Shown one piece after another: positions 1 to 6,303 of a DNA stretch of 8,430 bases. Position 1 is the first letter of the stretch; the number at the start of each line of letters is the position of its first letter. Source of the DNA: Clostridiales bacterium (GTDB lineage Bacteria; Bacillota; Clostridia; Tissierellales; Sedimentibacteraceae); contig DNNJ01000330.1 of assembly GCA_003487955.1 (NCBI GenBank), positions 1-8,430 on the forward strand, in the 5' to 3' direction. The position numbers were made by a program, and so were the translations under genes. The notes beneath the pieces are model-generated. The model was not told where the DNA came from, did not search any database, and saw only the letters and a program-made list of their open reading frames with translations.

Positions 1-48
1 TATGAAAAAATCATTTTTGCTTGAAATTACCCATAAGGTATTAATTTG

Positions 49-1437
49 TTATTTTCCACCGCATGTCGGACATTGCGGAGCTCTTCCAATATCAATTATA
101 TTAAAATCCATTTCCAATGAATCAAACAAAAGTATTTTGTTTTTTAACGTTTTTCCAAGTCCCGACAGTATTTTTACAGCTTCCGCAGCCTGAATAAATC
201 CCATAGCCCCGGGTACAACACCTAAGACGCCATTATCACCTGATAAATTACTGCTGTTCGCATTGGGATATAAGCATCTGTAACAATGTCCTTGGTGAGG
301 AACAATGGTCGTAGCAGTACCGTCAAACCTCAAAACTCCTGCCTCCGAACAGGGTTTATTTATTAAAAAGCAAGTATCATTTATCAAATACCTTGTGGGT
401 ATATTGTCGACCGCCGCAATAATCAAGTCGTATTCGGAAAATATCTCTTCTGCATTATCTTTTGTTAATTCTGTTGTATGGGTTTTAATATTAATATTCG
501 GGTTGAGCTTTTTTAATAAAAACTTTGCCGAGCTTACCTTAGGCATGCCAATGCGTGAAAAGGAATGAAGTATTTGTCTGTTTAAATTGCTCATTTCAAC
601 TTCATCCAAATCCAATAGACCTAAGGTGTTAACATCAGCTATTGTCATCCCGTAGGCTGCTGGAGAACCGAGCCCTCCCACACCCACAATCAAGACTTTT
701 GCATCTGATAATTTTTGTTTTATATCCATGCTGTATGATTCATCAAGAAATTCAGGCAGATTAATATTGCTTTCTGTTTGATTAAATTCCATATTAAACA
801 AATCAAAAAACAACATATCATTTCTTGTTTTGCCAATACCAAGGCACAGCTTAATATATTCGCCGGCACAAAGAGTTGCAGATAATGCATTGGCTAAATA
901 AGCCGGACTGTTGCTGCATAGGTTTTTATCTGTTTTCAATAAATCAATAAAATTCTTAAATAGCTTTTCAATTTGAAAAGTCTGAATAGTACCCTTCCAT
1001 TGGCTGTTAACTGAAATAATGGTCGGTATAAATTCATCGTTTACTAATTCAGCTGCCAAGTTTTTTATAAAATTCAAGTTTCCCAAAACAATCCTATAAG
1101 AATTTTGGGGACGGTTCTTTTCGTTTTTATCATCGTTTTGGTTGTTTTTGATTCGGTTCTTTTCGTTTTTTTCATTAAGATAATCAATTGTTGTATCATT
1201 GTTTAAATCAATTACTTCATCGAATAAGGAGTCAGCATCTTCTTCATCTTTCAGATAACAAAATATCTTGCCGGTTCCTAATGCAGCAAGATAATATGCC
1301 AATGGTCTTAAACTGTCTGTATTTTCGCAATATACATACACAGTCGAATCAAGAAGCTTTTTCTGACCTTGCTCGCCTATTTCAGGTATAATTATATGTC
1401 TTTTATAGTGATTTTTTTGTTCTTCCGATAATATCAC
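49..1437 (-). CDS. Two-domain ThiF/MoeB/HesA (E1-like) adenylating protein, pseudo-E1 fused to active E1
   Basis: A 462-residue protein of the ThiF/MoeB/E1 superfamily, whose members adenylate the C-terminus of a ubiquitin-like protein or peptide. The start is GTG, with AAGGAG (1445-1450) 7 nt upstream. The C-terminal half (about 238-462) is a complete adenylation domain: GVGGLGSP at 252-259, DLDEVEMSNLNRQ at 276-288, the Mg-binding-type Asp344 in AAVDN, and zinc pairs C385/C388 and C456/C459. The N-terminal half (about 5-220) is a second, degenerate copy. It begins with the family's KRHIII...GEQGQKKL segment, and its end (GEYIKLCLGIGKT, LLFFDLFNMEFN-like) aligns with AEAVKILSGLGKT and ILLFDSLEMDFN of the active half, but it has no glycine loop, no NxxRQ and no zinc cysteines. 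The usual catalytic Cys after the first zinc pair (CAEAGVLG in relatives) reads SGDNGVLG here, so Ser399 replaces it. Residues 88-113 are an Asn/Lys/Glu-rich insert encoded by repeats. Usual MoeB/ThiF length is about 250 residues. The substrate is unknown; no ThiS/MoaD gene is in the window. Confidence 0.9.
   Translation of the reverse strand: MILSEEQKNHYKRHIIIPEIGEQGQKKLLDSTVYVYCENTDSLRPLAYYLAALGTGKIFCYLKDEEDADSLFDEVIDLNNDTTIDYLNEKNEKNRIKNNQNDDKNEKNRPQNSYRIVLGNLNFIKNLAAELVNDEFIPTIISVNSQWKGTIQTFQIEKLFKNFIDLLKTDKNLCSNSPAYLANALSATLCAGEYIKLCLGIGKTRNDMLFFDLFNMEFNQTESNINLPEFLDESYSMDIKQKLSDAKVLIVGVGGLGSPAAYGMTIADVNTLGLLDLDEVEMSNLNRQILHSFSRIGMPKVSSAKFLLKKLNPNINIKTHTTELTKDNAEEIFSEYDLIIAAVDNIPTRYLINDTCFLINKPCSEAGVLRFDGTATTIVPHQGHCYRCLYPNANSSNLSGDNGVLGVVPGAMGFIQAAEAVKILSGLGKTLKNKILLFDSLEMDFNIIDIGRAPQCPTCGGK
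1107..1170. repeat. REP-like repeats inside the E1-like gene
   Basis: Two identical 17-bp direct copies of CGGTTCTTTTCGTTTTT lie at 1112-1128 and 1154-1170. They are 42 bp apart (14 codons), so both are read in the same frame and encode KNEKNR twice on the minus strand. The first copy is preceded by GGGGA, which makes GGGGACGGTTCTTT, the exact complement of the sequence at 1546-1559 in the upstream spacer. The segment encodes the low-complexity insert at residues 88-113 of the inactive E1 domain. It looks like an in-frame insertion of a dispersed repeat into a surface loop. Confidence 0.75.
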
Positions 1438-1450
1438 AATATCACTCCTT

Positions 1451-1560
1451 TTTTCGGGGACGTTTTCGGGGACGTTTCTTTTCGTTCTCGGAATTTCAAT
1501 TACGTTTCTTTGTGATTAACAATAGTTGTTAACCTATCAGGACAGAAAGAACCGTCCCCA
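1451..1560. repeat. Intergenic REP/BIME-like element between permease and E1-like genes
   Basis: The spacer is built mainly from repeats. TTTTCGGGGACG occurs twice in tandem (1451-1462, 1463-1474). GGGGACGTTTCTTT (1468-1481) faces its near-perfect complement AAAGAACCGTCCCC (1546-1559; one mismatch in 14), so transcripts could form a long stem. Inside the loop is a smaller hairpin, TTAACAA-TAG-TTGTTAA (1516-1532). Similar GGGGACGGTTCTTT-type palindromes are, from general knowledge, dispersed in some clostridial genomes and resemble REP elements mobilised by RAYT (Y1) transposases; that link is inferred. The element lies between the permease stop and the E1-like gene's ribosome binding site, so it may attenuate or stabilise the message between the two. 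No U-tract typical of an intrinsic terminator follows the stem. Confidence 0.65.
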
Positions 1561-1566
1561 TTATTA

Positions 1567-2721
1567 TTATTCGTATCTTAGGGCTTCTATGGGGTCTGAA
1601 TTTGCTGCTTTTTTAGCCGGATAGTATCCGAAGAATATACCTATGACCATGGCAAAAGCAACGGCTAATATAATGGAGCCGGGATTTACCACTATGGGAA
1701 TGGAAATAAATGACCCTCCTATCATAACAAGACCTATGCCAGTTATAGTTCCCACTATTCCCCCAATTGATGAAAGTGTAGCTGATTCTATTAAAAACTG
1801 AAACAAAACATCTTTAGTTCTTGCACCAAGAGCTTTTTTTATTCCTATTTCCCTTGTCCTTTCAGTTACAGATACTAACATTATATTCATTATGCCAATT
1901 CCGCCAACCAACAATGATATGGCTGCAATGGCAGCAACTGCCACAGATAAGCCTGTCACAACTGAATTTACCTGGGTTTGCTCTTCCTCAACGGTATAAT
2001 ATATATAATTTTCCGTTGTTCTGTTTTTCAGTTTAGCAATATAATTTATAATTTCATCTCCTGTAAAGCTGATGGAATATTTGTCATCAACAAAAATATC
2101 CAATCCATAATATCCGTAATTAGATGAATACGGCATTGTAAAAGGTATGTAGCTGTCTTCATACATACTTTGACCCTGCATTAATGTTAATAAAGGTGAT
2201 TGTTCATTTTTGTAAATTCCAACAATAAGCAGCTCCTCCATACTATTATCTATTTTAACCCTGATTGTATTTCCTACTACATTGTCTTTACCAAACAATT
2301 TTAAAGCTGCATTTTGCTCTAATACAATTACCTTGCTTTTTCTGTCTATGTCGTTATTATTTATCATTCTTCCATAGAGCATTTTAACTTGCTGAACTTT
2401 TTCATAGCCTGAGTCTATAAATTCCATGCTTAGTTTTATGGTATTTCTATTTACGCTGACATCACTTCTCAATGACTCTGTAGGGCAAATATACGATAGT
2501 TTTTCCTTAAATCTTTCTTTTAGCAGCTTTAAATCATCATAATAAAAAAAGTCCGTTGTTCTAAAATTCTCGATGTTTCCAACATACAAAACCGCTCTGT
2601 TTTCGCCGAAATCTTTATATAGGTCATCCATTACACCCTTCATACTATCGCCTATTGAGACTATTGAGATAACAGAACTGATACCTATAATAATACCAAG
2701 CATGGTAAGTAGAGAGCGCAT
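1567..2721 (-). CDS. MacB/YknZ-like ABC efflux permease (MacB periplasmic-core and FtsX domains)
   Basis: Membrane subunit of a MacB-type (type VII) ABC exporter. The first helix (about 4-23, LLTMLGIIIGISSVISIVSI) is followed by an extracytoplasmic MacB-core domain (about 30-255). Three C-terminal helices follow. The conserved coupling segment SVTERTREIGIKKALGA lies after the second helix, and the protein ends in the family's YYPAKKAANSDPIEALRYE. The listed start is the first canonical ATG, but it has no ribosome binding site. The open frame continues upstream and encodes the family's usual amphipathic N-terminus, ENIKIAFQSILSNK, as far as a TAG at 2779-2781. No ATG, GTG or TTG occurs in that extension; an ATT at 2773-2775 lies 8 nt after AGAGGG (2784-2789). 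The true product is probably about 18 residues longer (about 402), overlapping the ATPase gene. It works with the upstream ATPase and membrane fusion protein. Substrates of such systems include antimicrobial peptides and macrolides; the substrate here is unknown. Confidence 0.9.
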   Translation of the reverse strand: MRSLLTMLGIIIGISSVISIVSIGDSMKGVMDDLYKDFGENRAVLYVGNIENFRTTDFFYYDDLKLLKERFKEKLSYICPTESLRSDVSVNRNTIKLSMEFIDSGYEKVQQVKMLYGRMINNNDIDRKSKVIVLEQNAALKLFGKDNVVGNTIRVKIDNSMEELLIVGIYKNEQSPLLTLMQGQSMYEDSYIPFTMPYSSNYGYYGLDIFVDDKYSISFTGDEIINYIAKLKNRTTENYIYYTVEEEQTQVNSVVTGLSVAVAAIAAISLLVGGIGIMNIMLVSVTERTREIGIKKALGARTKDVLFQFLIESATLSSIGGIVGTITGIGLVMIGGSFISIPIVVNPGSIILAVAFAMVIGIFFGYYPAKKAANSDPIEALRYE

Positions 2722-2761
2722 TTTATTTGATAAAATAGACTGAAATGCTATTTTAATATTT

Positions 2762-3469
2762 TCAAGCCAAATAATTTTCTACACCCTCTTTCCTTCTGTC
2801 ATTAATTATTGCCCCATCCTTAAATACAATGATTCTGTCTGCATATTTTGCCACTTCAGGCTCATGTGTTACTACAATTATACTGTTTCCATCTTTGTTG
2901 AGTTCTCTAAAAATACTCATGATTTCTTCCGAAGAATTGGTATCTAAATTTCCTGTGGGCTCATCTGCAAGTATTATGGGAGGATTGTTTGCCAATGCTC
3001 TTGCTATTGCAACTCTTTGTTTTTGACCACCTGATAATTCATTGGGTAAATGAGTTGTTCTATCTTGAAGACCTACCTTTTCCAAAAGCTCCAAAGCCTT
3101 TTCTCTTCTTTGTTTAGACTTAACTTTAGCATATATCATGGGAAGCTCAACATTTTTTAGTACATTGGTACGAGGTATTAAATTAAATGCCTGAAAAACA
3201 AAGCCTATTTTTTTATTTCTAATTAATGACAACTCATCAGAACCTTGTTTATCAATTTCAATTCCATCAAGAAAATACTTGCCGGTAGTTGGTCTGTCAA
3301 GACAGCCTATAATATTCATAAGAGTTGACTTTCCCGAGCCGGAGTGACCCATAATTGCAATGAATTCTCCGTGATTTATTTCAATATTTACATTTTTTAG
3401 CGCCTGTACTTCTATAGAACCTGTTTTATAAATTTTGTTTAAATTCTCAATATTAATCATTTTTTCCAT
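2762..3469 (-). CDS. MacB/LolD/YknY-like ABC transporter ATPase
   Basis: Cytoplasmic nucleotide-binding subunit that powers the adjacent MacB-type permease. At 235 residues it is full length for the LolD/MacB/YknY group. Visible motifs are Walker A GHSGSGKST (41-49), Q-loop Gln93 in VFQAFNL, signature LSGGQKQR (145-152), Walker B IILADE (165-170) with catalytic Glu170, and switch His202 in VTHEP. The QAFNLIPRTNVLKNVELPMIY stretch is typical of this subfamily. The ATG is 7 bp after the stop of the membrane fusion protein and has a modest TAGG-type binding site that overlaps that stop; Met4 is an alternative start. Its 3' end overlaps the likely extended start of the permease, so the two subunits are probably translationally coupled. 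Confidence 0.95.
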   Translation of the reverse strand: MEKMINIENLNKIYKTGSIEVQALKNVNIEINHGEFIAIMGHSGSGKSTLMNIIGCLDRPTTGKYFLDGIEIDKQGSDELSLIRNKKIGFVFQAFNLIPRTNVLKNVELPMIYAKVKSKQRREKALELLEKVGLQDRTTHLPNELSGGQKQRVAIARALANNPPIILADEPTGNLDTNSSEEIMSIFRELNKDGNSIIVVTHEPEVAKYADRIIVFKDGAIINDRRKEGVENYLA

Positions 3470-3476
3470 GCTTTAC

Positions 3477-4703
3477 CTACTCAATTTCATTAGGAATAAC
3501 AGTCATACCCTCTTCAATTGTTTCATCCGGGTTTATTACATACTTCATTCCTTCAGTAATTTCACCTGTTATTTCTGATTCCAAATCAGTTTCAAGTCCG
3601 ATATCAATGGGTATGGAACTTACTGTATTGTCTTCATTTAATATGTAAATTTTGTATCCTTCCCCATCCTGAACTATGGCTCCCGATGGCACTGCAAATA
3701 TATTTTCTCTTTTGTCCGCTTTTATTTTAGCATTGGCAATTACACCGGCAATTAAATTCTCCGGTCTTTCGGTAATATCTATTAAAACAGGAATCACTCT
3801 TTCCATTGTGTTATTGTCCTTTTGTTCAGCTGTGGGAGATATTCTTGCAACAATTCCTTTTGCAAATTCATGTCCCAATATATCTGAATATATTTCTGCT
3901 TCCTGATTTAGCTTGATTTTTCTTACATCAAATTCACTTACAGCAACCTTCATTTGAAGTTTTTCCAAGTTCTCTACAATAAACATTGCTGCACTGTTTT
4001 CTGTATCCTTAGCATACCTTCCAATATTAACATTTACTCTCGTAACAGTTCCGTCAATTGGACTTTTGATATGTACTTTTTCTAACTCTTCCTTTTTTAA
4101 CTGTAATTGCTGTTCTTGTATTTCAATGCGTTTTTTATCAGCTTGAGACATTACTATTTTCTCATTGACGGCATTATAGCTTTCAATACTTATTTTAGAA
4201 CCTGTTAAATTGTTTTCAATCTTTTTGAATGCTTCTTCAGTTATTACACCATTTTCATATAATTCCTTATTTTGCCCATATTCTTCTTCTAATTCTTTGT
4301 GATTTGATATGGCTTTATCATATTCAATTTGCATGGTTCTAATTCTATCTTCTATTTCTAATTTACTTAGCTCAATCTGATTTTCTTCATATTCTATTTG
4401 TTTTTCCAGCTCCTCGCTGTCTAATACTGCTAAAATCTGATCCTTTTTAACTATATCTCCTTCCTTTACTTTTATCTCAACTATTTCGTAATTTAAAGGA
4501 GATGCAACCTCCGCCTTCTCAATTCCTTCCAAGGGTGATTTCACCGATATTATATGCTCCAGCGTTTTTCTTTCCAACTTTGATACATTGGCCATAACCT
4601 CCGGTACTGCAGAACCCTTATTTATAAATGAAAATATGACTCCTGCAGCTGCCAAAACCACAATAAAAATAATAACCTTCTTACGCACAAAAAAACTTTT
4701 CAT
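3477..4703 (-). CDS. HlyD/MacA/YknX-like membrane fusion protein of an ABC efflux system
   Basis: Membrane-anchored adaptor (408 residues) of the efflux pump encoded with the two following genes; the order adaptor-ATPase-permease matches YknXYZ of Bacillus. Basic residues and one helix at about 9-28 (VIIFIVVLAAAGVIFSF) anchor it, with the rest outside the membrane. A lipoyl half-motif lies at about 65-97 (VKEGDIVKKDQILAVLD), a long Glu/Lys/Gln-rich coiled-coil hairpin at about 97-210, and the second lipoyl half at about 210-245 (HIKSPIDGTVTRVNV). Beta-barrel and membrane-proximal domains follow, including FAVPSGAIV. A start 20 codons upstream is possible, but ATG 4703 has GGGAGGG directly upstream and begins a normal anchor, whereas the upstream residues (WHTRCPTLGGK) look like untranslated leader. 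Confidence 0.92.
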   Translation of the reverse strand: MKSFFVRKKVIIFIVVLAAAGVIFSFINKGSAVPEVMANVSKLERKTLEHIISVKSPLEGIEKAEVASPLNYEIVEIKVKEGDIVKKDQILAVLDSEELEKQIEYEENQIELSKLEIEDRIRTMQIEYDKAISNHKELEEEYGQNKELYENGVITEEAFKKIENNLTGSKISIESYNAVNEKIVMSQADKKRIEIQEQQLQLKKEELEKVHIKSPIDGTVTRVNVNIGRYAKDTENSAAMFIVENLEKLQMKVAVSEFDVRKIKLNQEAEIYSDILGHEFAKGIVARISPTAEQKDNNTMERVIPVLIDITERPENLIAGVIANAKIKADKRENIFAVPSGAIVQDGEGYKIYILNEDNTVSSIPIDIGLETDLESEITGEITEGMKYVINPDETIEEGMTVIPNEIE

Positions 4704-4713
4704 CTTCCCTCCC
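4704..4713 (-). promoter_or_regulatory. Ribosome binding site fixing the start of the membrane fusion protein
   Basis: GGGAGGGAAG stands immediately before the ATG at 4703. It is the strongest Shine-Dalgarno match in this leader. It argues for the internal Met rather than the upstream ATG at 4763. Confidence 0.8.
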
Positions 4714-4815
4714 AAAGTAGGACACCGGGTATGCCATAACCACATATTTTCAGACTGCGACATCCCTTATACCTAAGCTTTTACCTATTTAATAAATCCA
4801 TTTTAATCCATAAAT

Positions 4816-4849
4816 ATTATAGAAACATTAATAATACATTAAAATTCAA
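4816..4849 (-). promoter_or_regulatory. Possible promoter of the efflux operon
   Basis: On the minus strand a perfect TATAAT (4816-4821) lies about 110 nt before the adaptor start. A TTGAAT (4844-4849) lies upstream, but the gap of 22 nt is too long for a standard sigma-A promoter; a poorer -35 (TTTTAA) sits at 17 nt. The stretch is very AT-rich, so a chance match is possible. No operator-like dyad is evident. Confidence 0.25.
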
Positions 4850-5165
4850 TAGAATTTCCAGGGTTTTATATCGGAAAAATCCTGTCTGTAAATTTCTTTG
4901 GTCTTTATGGAGCCTCCCGCTTCTTCAGTGTCATATATTATAAAATCACTGCCGTATCCTTCAGTTTCATGCTTGGTTTCAACACTACAAAACCATCTTC
5001 ATAAATTGAGCTCATCTGATTATCTGTAAATCCGGTATATTGCCCTGAATTTATAAGGTTAGATAAATCTTCATCAACATCATATTTCCCCACAACAGGT
5101 GTCACATCAGGAACACTGAAAGGAAAAACCTCCTCATTGGGACAGTGGGACGTATCATAACTGCC
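4846..5165 (-). pseudogene. Decayed gene remnant, N-terminal part resembling DUF3160 proteins
   Basis: This 320-bp stretch has no intact ORF but shows protein-like sequence in two successive frames on the minus strand. The first fragment (from about 5135) reads EEVFPFSVPDVTPVVGKYDV, then DEDLSNLINSGQYTGFTDNQ, then MSSIYEDGFVVL, and ends at a TAA in the 4930s. The second, in another frame from about 4990, contains HETEGYGSDFIIYDTEEAGG and ends DFSDIKPWKFY with TGA at 4846-4848. The pattern 'DLSN..N..Q..GFT..Q.....E.GFVV' recalls the start of DUF3160 proteins, which are usually several hundred residues and exported. Neither piece has a start codon with a binding site, a signal peptide or a full domain. 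A frameshift plus a large internal deletion of one gene would explain both; two unrelated remnants are also possible. The family assignment is from memory of the motif and is tentative. Confidence 0.5.
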
Positions 5166-5233
5166 TCACTTTAACGAAATTATTATTAGCTTAGACGTAA
5201 TTAATTAACAAATAGTTCCAAGACCTTTAAAAT

Positions 5234-5503
5234 TTACTGTCTTTCGCTGATTGTCACATGAATTATGTCCCCGGGTTGTTTATTTATTTTTGCACGAATG
5301 TCTTTTCTAATACCTATTATGTGACAGGGAGTACCCATTCTTACCAAACTTCCTTCATATGGTTCACCATCAAAGGTTGCAAATACCTTTAATCTTCCTT
5401 TTCCAAATTCCTTTCTTACATCATATGGAAATTCTATATAAGCACCGTCAATATCAGGGACCTTTAAAATCACTGCATCAAATTCATATGTTTTATCATT
5501 CAT
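5234..5503 (-). CDS. DUF1905 domain protein
   Basis: A small cytoplasmic protein (89 residues) made of a single DUF1905 domain, a beta-rich family of unknown function, sometimes fused to YdeI-type domains. The family pattern is plain: [16 protein letters not shown] (21-36), [20 protein letters not shown] (42-61), [15 protein letters not shown] (65-79), VTISER near the end. No membrane segment or catalytic motif can be seen. Its ATG overlaps the stop of the HAD gene (ATGA, 5500-5503) and is preceded by AAAGGAG at 7 nt spacing inside the HAD coding region. The two genes are therefore cotranscribed and probably translationally coupled. No function beyond the family name can be given. Confidence 0.88.
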   Translation of the reverse strand: MNDKTYEFDAVILKVPDIDGAYIEFPYDVRKEFGKGRLKVFATFDGEPYEGSLVRMGTPCHIIGIRKDIRAKINKQPGDIIHVTISERQ

Positions 5504-6180
5504 ATTGAGGCTCCTTTCATCACAGGTTCTTCTCCTAAAAACTCAAGCAGCTCACATGGTTCGTCAATTAAATGTTCAGCACCATTTTCCTTTAAAAATT
5601 CCTTGTCCCTAAATCCCCAAGTTACAGAAATGCAGTGCATATTTGCATTCTTCGCAGTCAGGATATCTACCTCAGAATCACCAATATACAAAGCTCTTTC
5701 AATACCTGCACTTAATTCATTAATGGCATTGTATACCATATCAGGAGCAGGCTTTCTTTTCACGTTCTTTGATTCTCCGATGGCTGTTTCAATATAAGTA
5801 CCAAAATATATTTTATTCAAACTTTTAACATTATTATCATTTTTATTGGATACTATTGCAAGCTTGTAATTCTTTACGTACAATTCATCCAACAATTCCA
5901 TTATTCCTTCGTAAGGGGCGGTTTTTATATTATTATTCCTTAAATAATGATTCAGATATTCTTCAAAGATGCTTTTAAAGTTCGGAGTATTGCGTCCTTC
6001 AGGCAAAGCTTTCTCTATCAGCTTCTTTGAACCGTTCCCTACATAGCTTAATATTTCTTCGTATGTTCTTATCGGATGGTTATATTTCTTCAAAATATAA
6101 TTTACGCTATCTGCAATATCTCCGATGGTATTTAAAAGTGTTCCGTCCAAGTCAAATATTATTGTATTGTATTTTTTCAT
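5500..6180 (-). CDS. HAD-superfamily phosphatase, phosphoglycolate-phosphatase-like
   Basis: A 226-residue cytosolic HAD hydrolase of the Gph/PGMB type with a C1 helical cap. All four HAD motifs are present: nucleophile and acid Asp10/Asp12 in [10 protein letters not shown]; Ser111 in LAIVSNK; Lys143 in KRKPAPD; Asp168 and Asp172 in IGDSEVD. The cap covers about residues 18-85. Such enzymes dephosphorylate small phosphometabolites such as phosphoglycolate; the exact substrate cannot be read from the motifs. ATG 6180 was chosen over an in-frame ATG at 6210 because GAGGTG lies 4-6 nt upstream and the protein then begins [13 protein letters not shown], the normal position of motif I. The gene overlaps the DUF1905 gene by 4 bp. 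Confidence 0.92.
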   Translation of the reverse strand: MKKYNTIIFDLDGTLLNTIGDIADSVNYILKKYNHPIRTYEEILSYVGNGSKKLIEKALPEGRNTPNFKSIFEEYLNHYLRNNNIKTAPYEGIMELLDELYVKNYKLAIVSNKNDNNVKSLNKIYFGTYIETAIGESKNVKRKPAPDMVYNAINELSAGIERALYIGDSEVDILTAKNANMHCISVTWGFRDKEFLKENGAEHLIDEPCELLEFLGEEPVMKGASI

Positions 6181-6184
6181 TTTA

Positions 6185-6190
6185 CACCTC
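6185..6190 (-). promoter_or_regulatory. Ribosome binding site fixing the start of the HAD phosphatase
   Basis: GAGGTG on the minus strand leaves 4 nt to ATG 6180. The alternative ATG at 6210 has no comparable purine-rich sequence and would add ten residues before the normal HAD N-terminus. Confidence 0.7.
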
Positions 6191-6212
6191 AGCAATCTGT
6201 CGCTTCCCATCT

Positions 6213-6244
6213 ATTATATTACAGGAATAACCAATTAAATTCAA
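6213..6244 (-). promoter_or_regulatory. Weak promoter candidate for the HAD-DUF1905 pair
   Basis: Minus-strand TATAAT (6213-6218) with TTGAAT (6239-6244) 20 nt upstream, in the 123-bp gap after the ABC-2 permease. The spacing is longer than the usual 16-18 nt, so the call is weak. No GC-rich terminator hairpin is visible in this gap, so readthrough from the ABC operon is also possible. Confidence 0.3.
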
Positions 6245-6303
6245 CACTCTTAGATTAATTATATTTCAGATACTTGCAGATAATAAAACCAAAAATATTA
6301 ATT

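Noticed and set aside
1..48. Start of another gene after the E1-like gene
   Set aside because: The minus-strand ATGs here lack a binding site, and the longest frame either stops after a few codons or leaves the window.
1451..1560. Intrinsic terminator after the permease gene
   Set aside because: The arms can pair, but the loop is about 64 nt and no U-run follows the distal arm; a repeat element explains it better.
2762..2781. Programmed frameshift making an ATPase-permease fusion like E. coli MacB
   Set aside because: It would need a +1 shift, no clear slippery site or stimulatory structure is seen, and Firmicute YknYZ-type systems normally use separate subunits. It is kept only as an option in the start-codon finding.
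4704..4763. Longer N-terminus for the membrane fusion protein
   Set aside because: The extra 20 residues precede a normal membrane anchor, and the strong GGGAGGG site is placed for the internal ATG.
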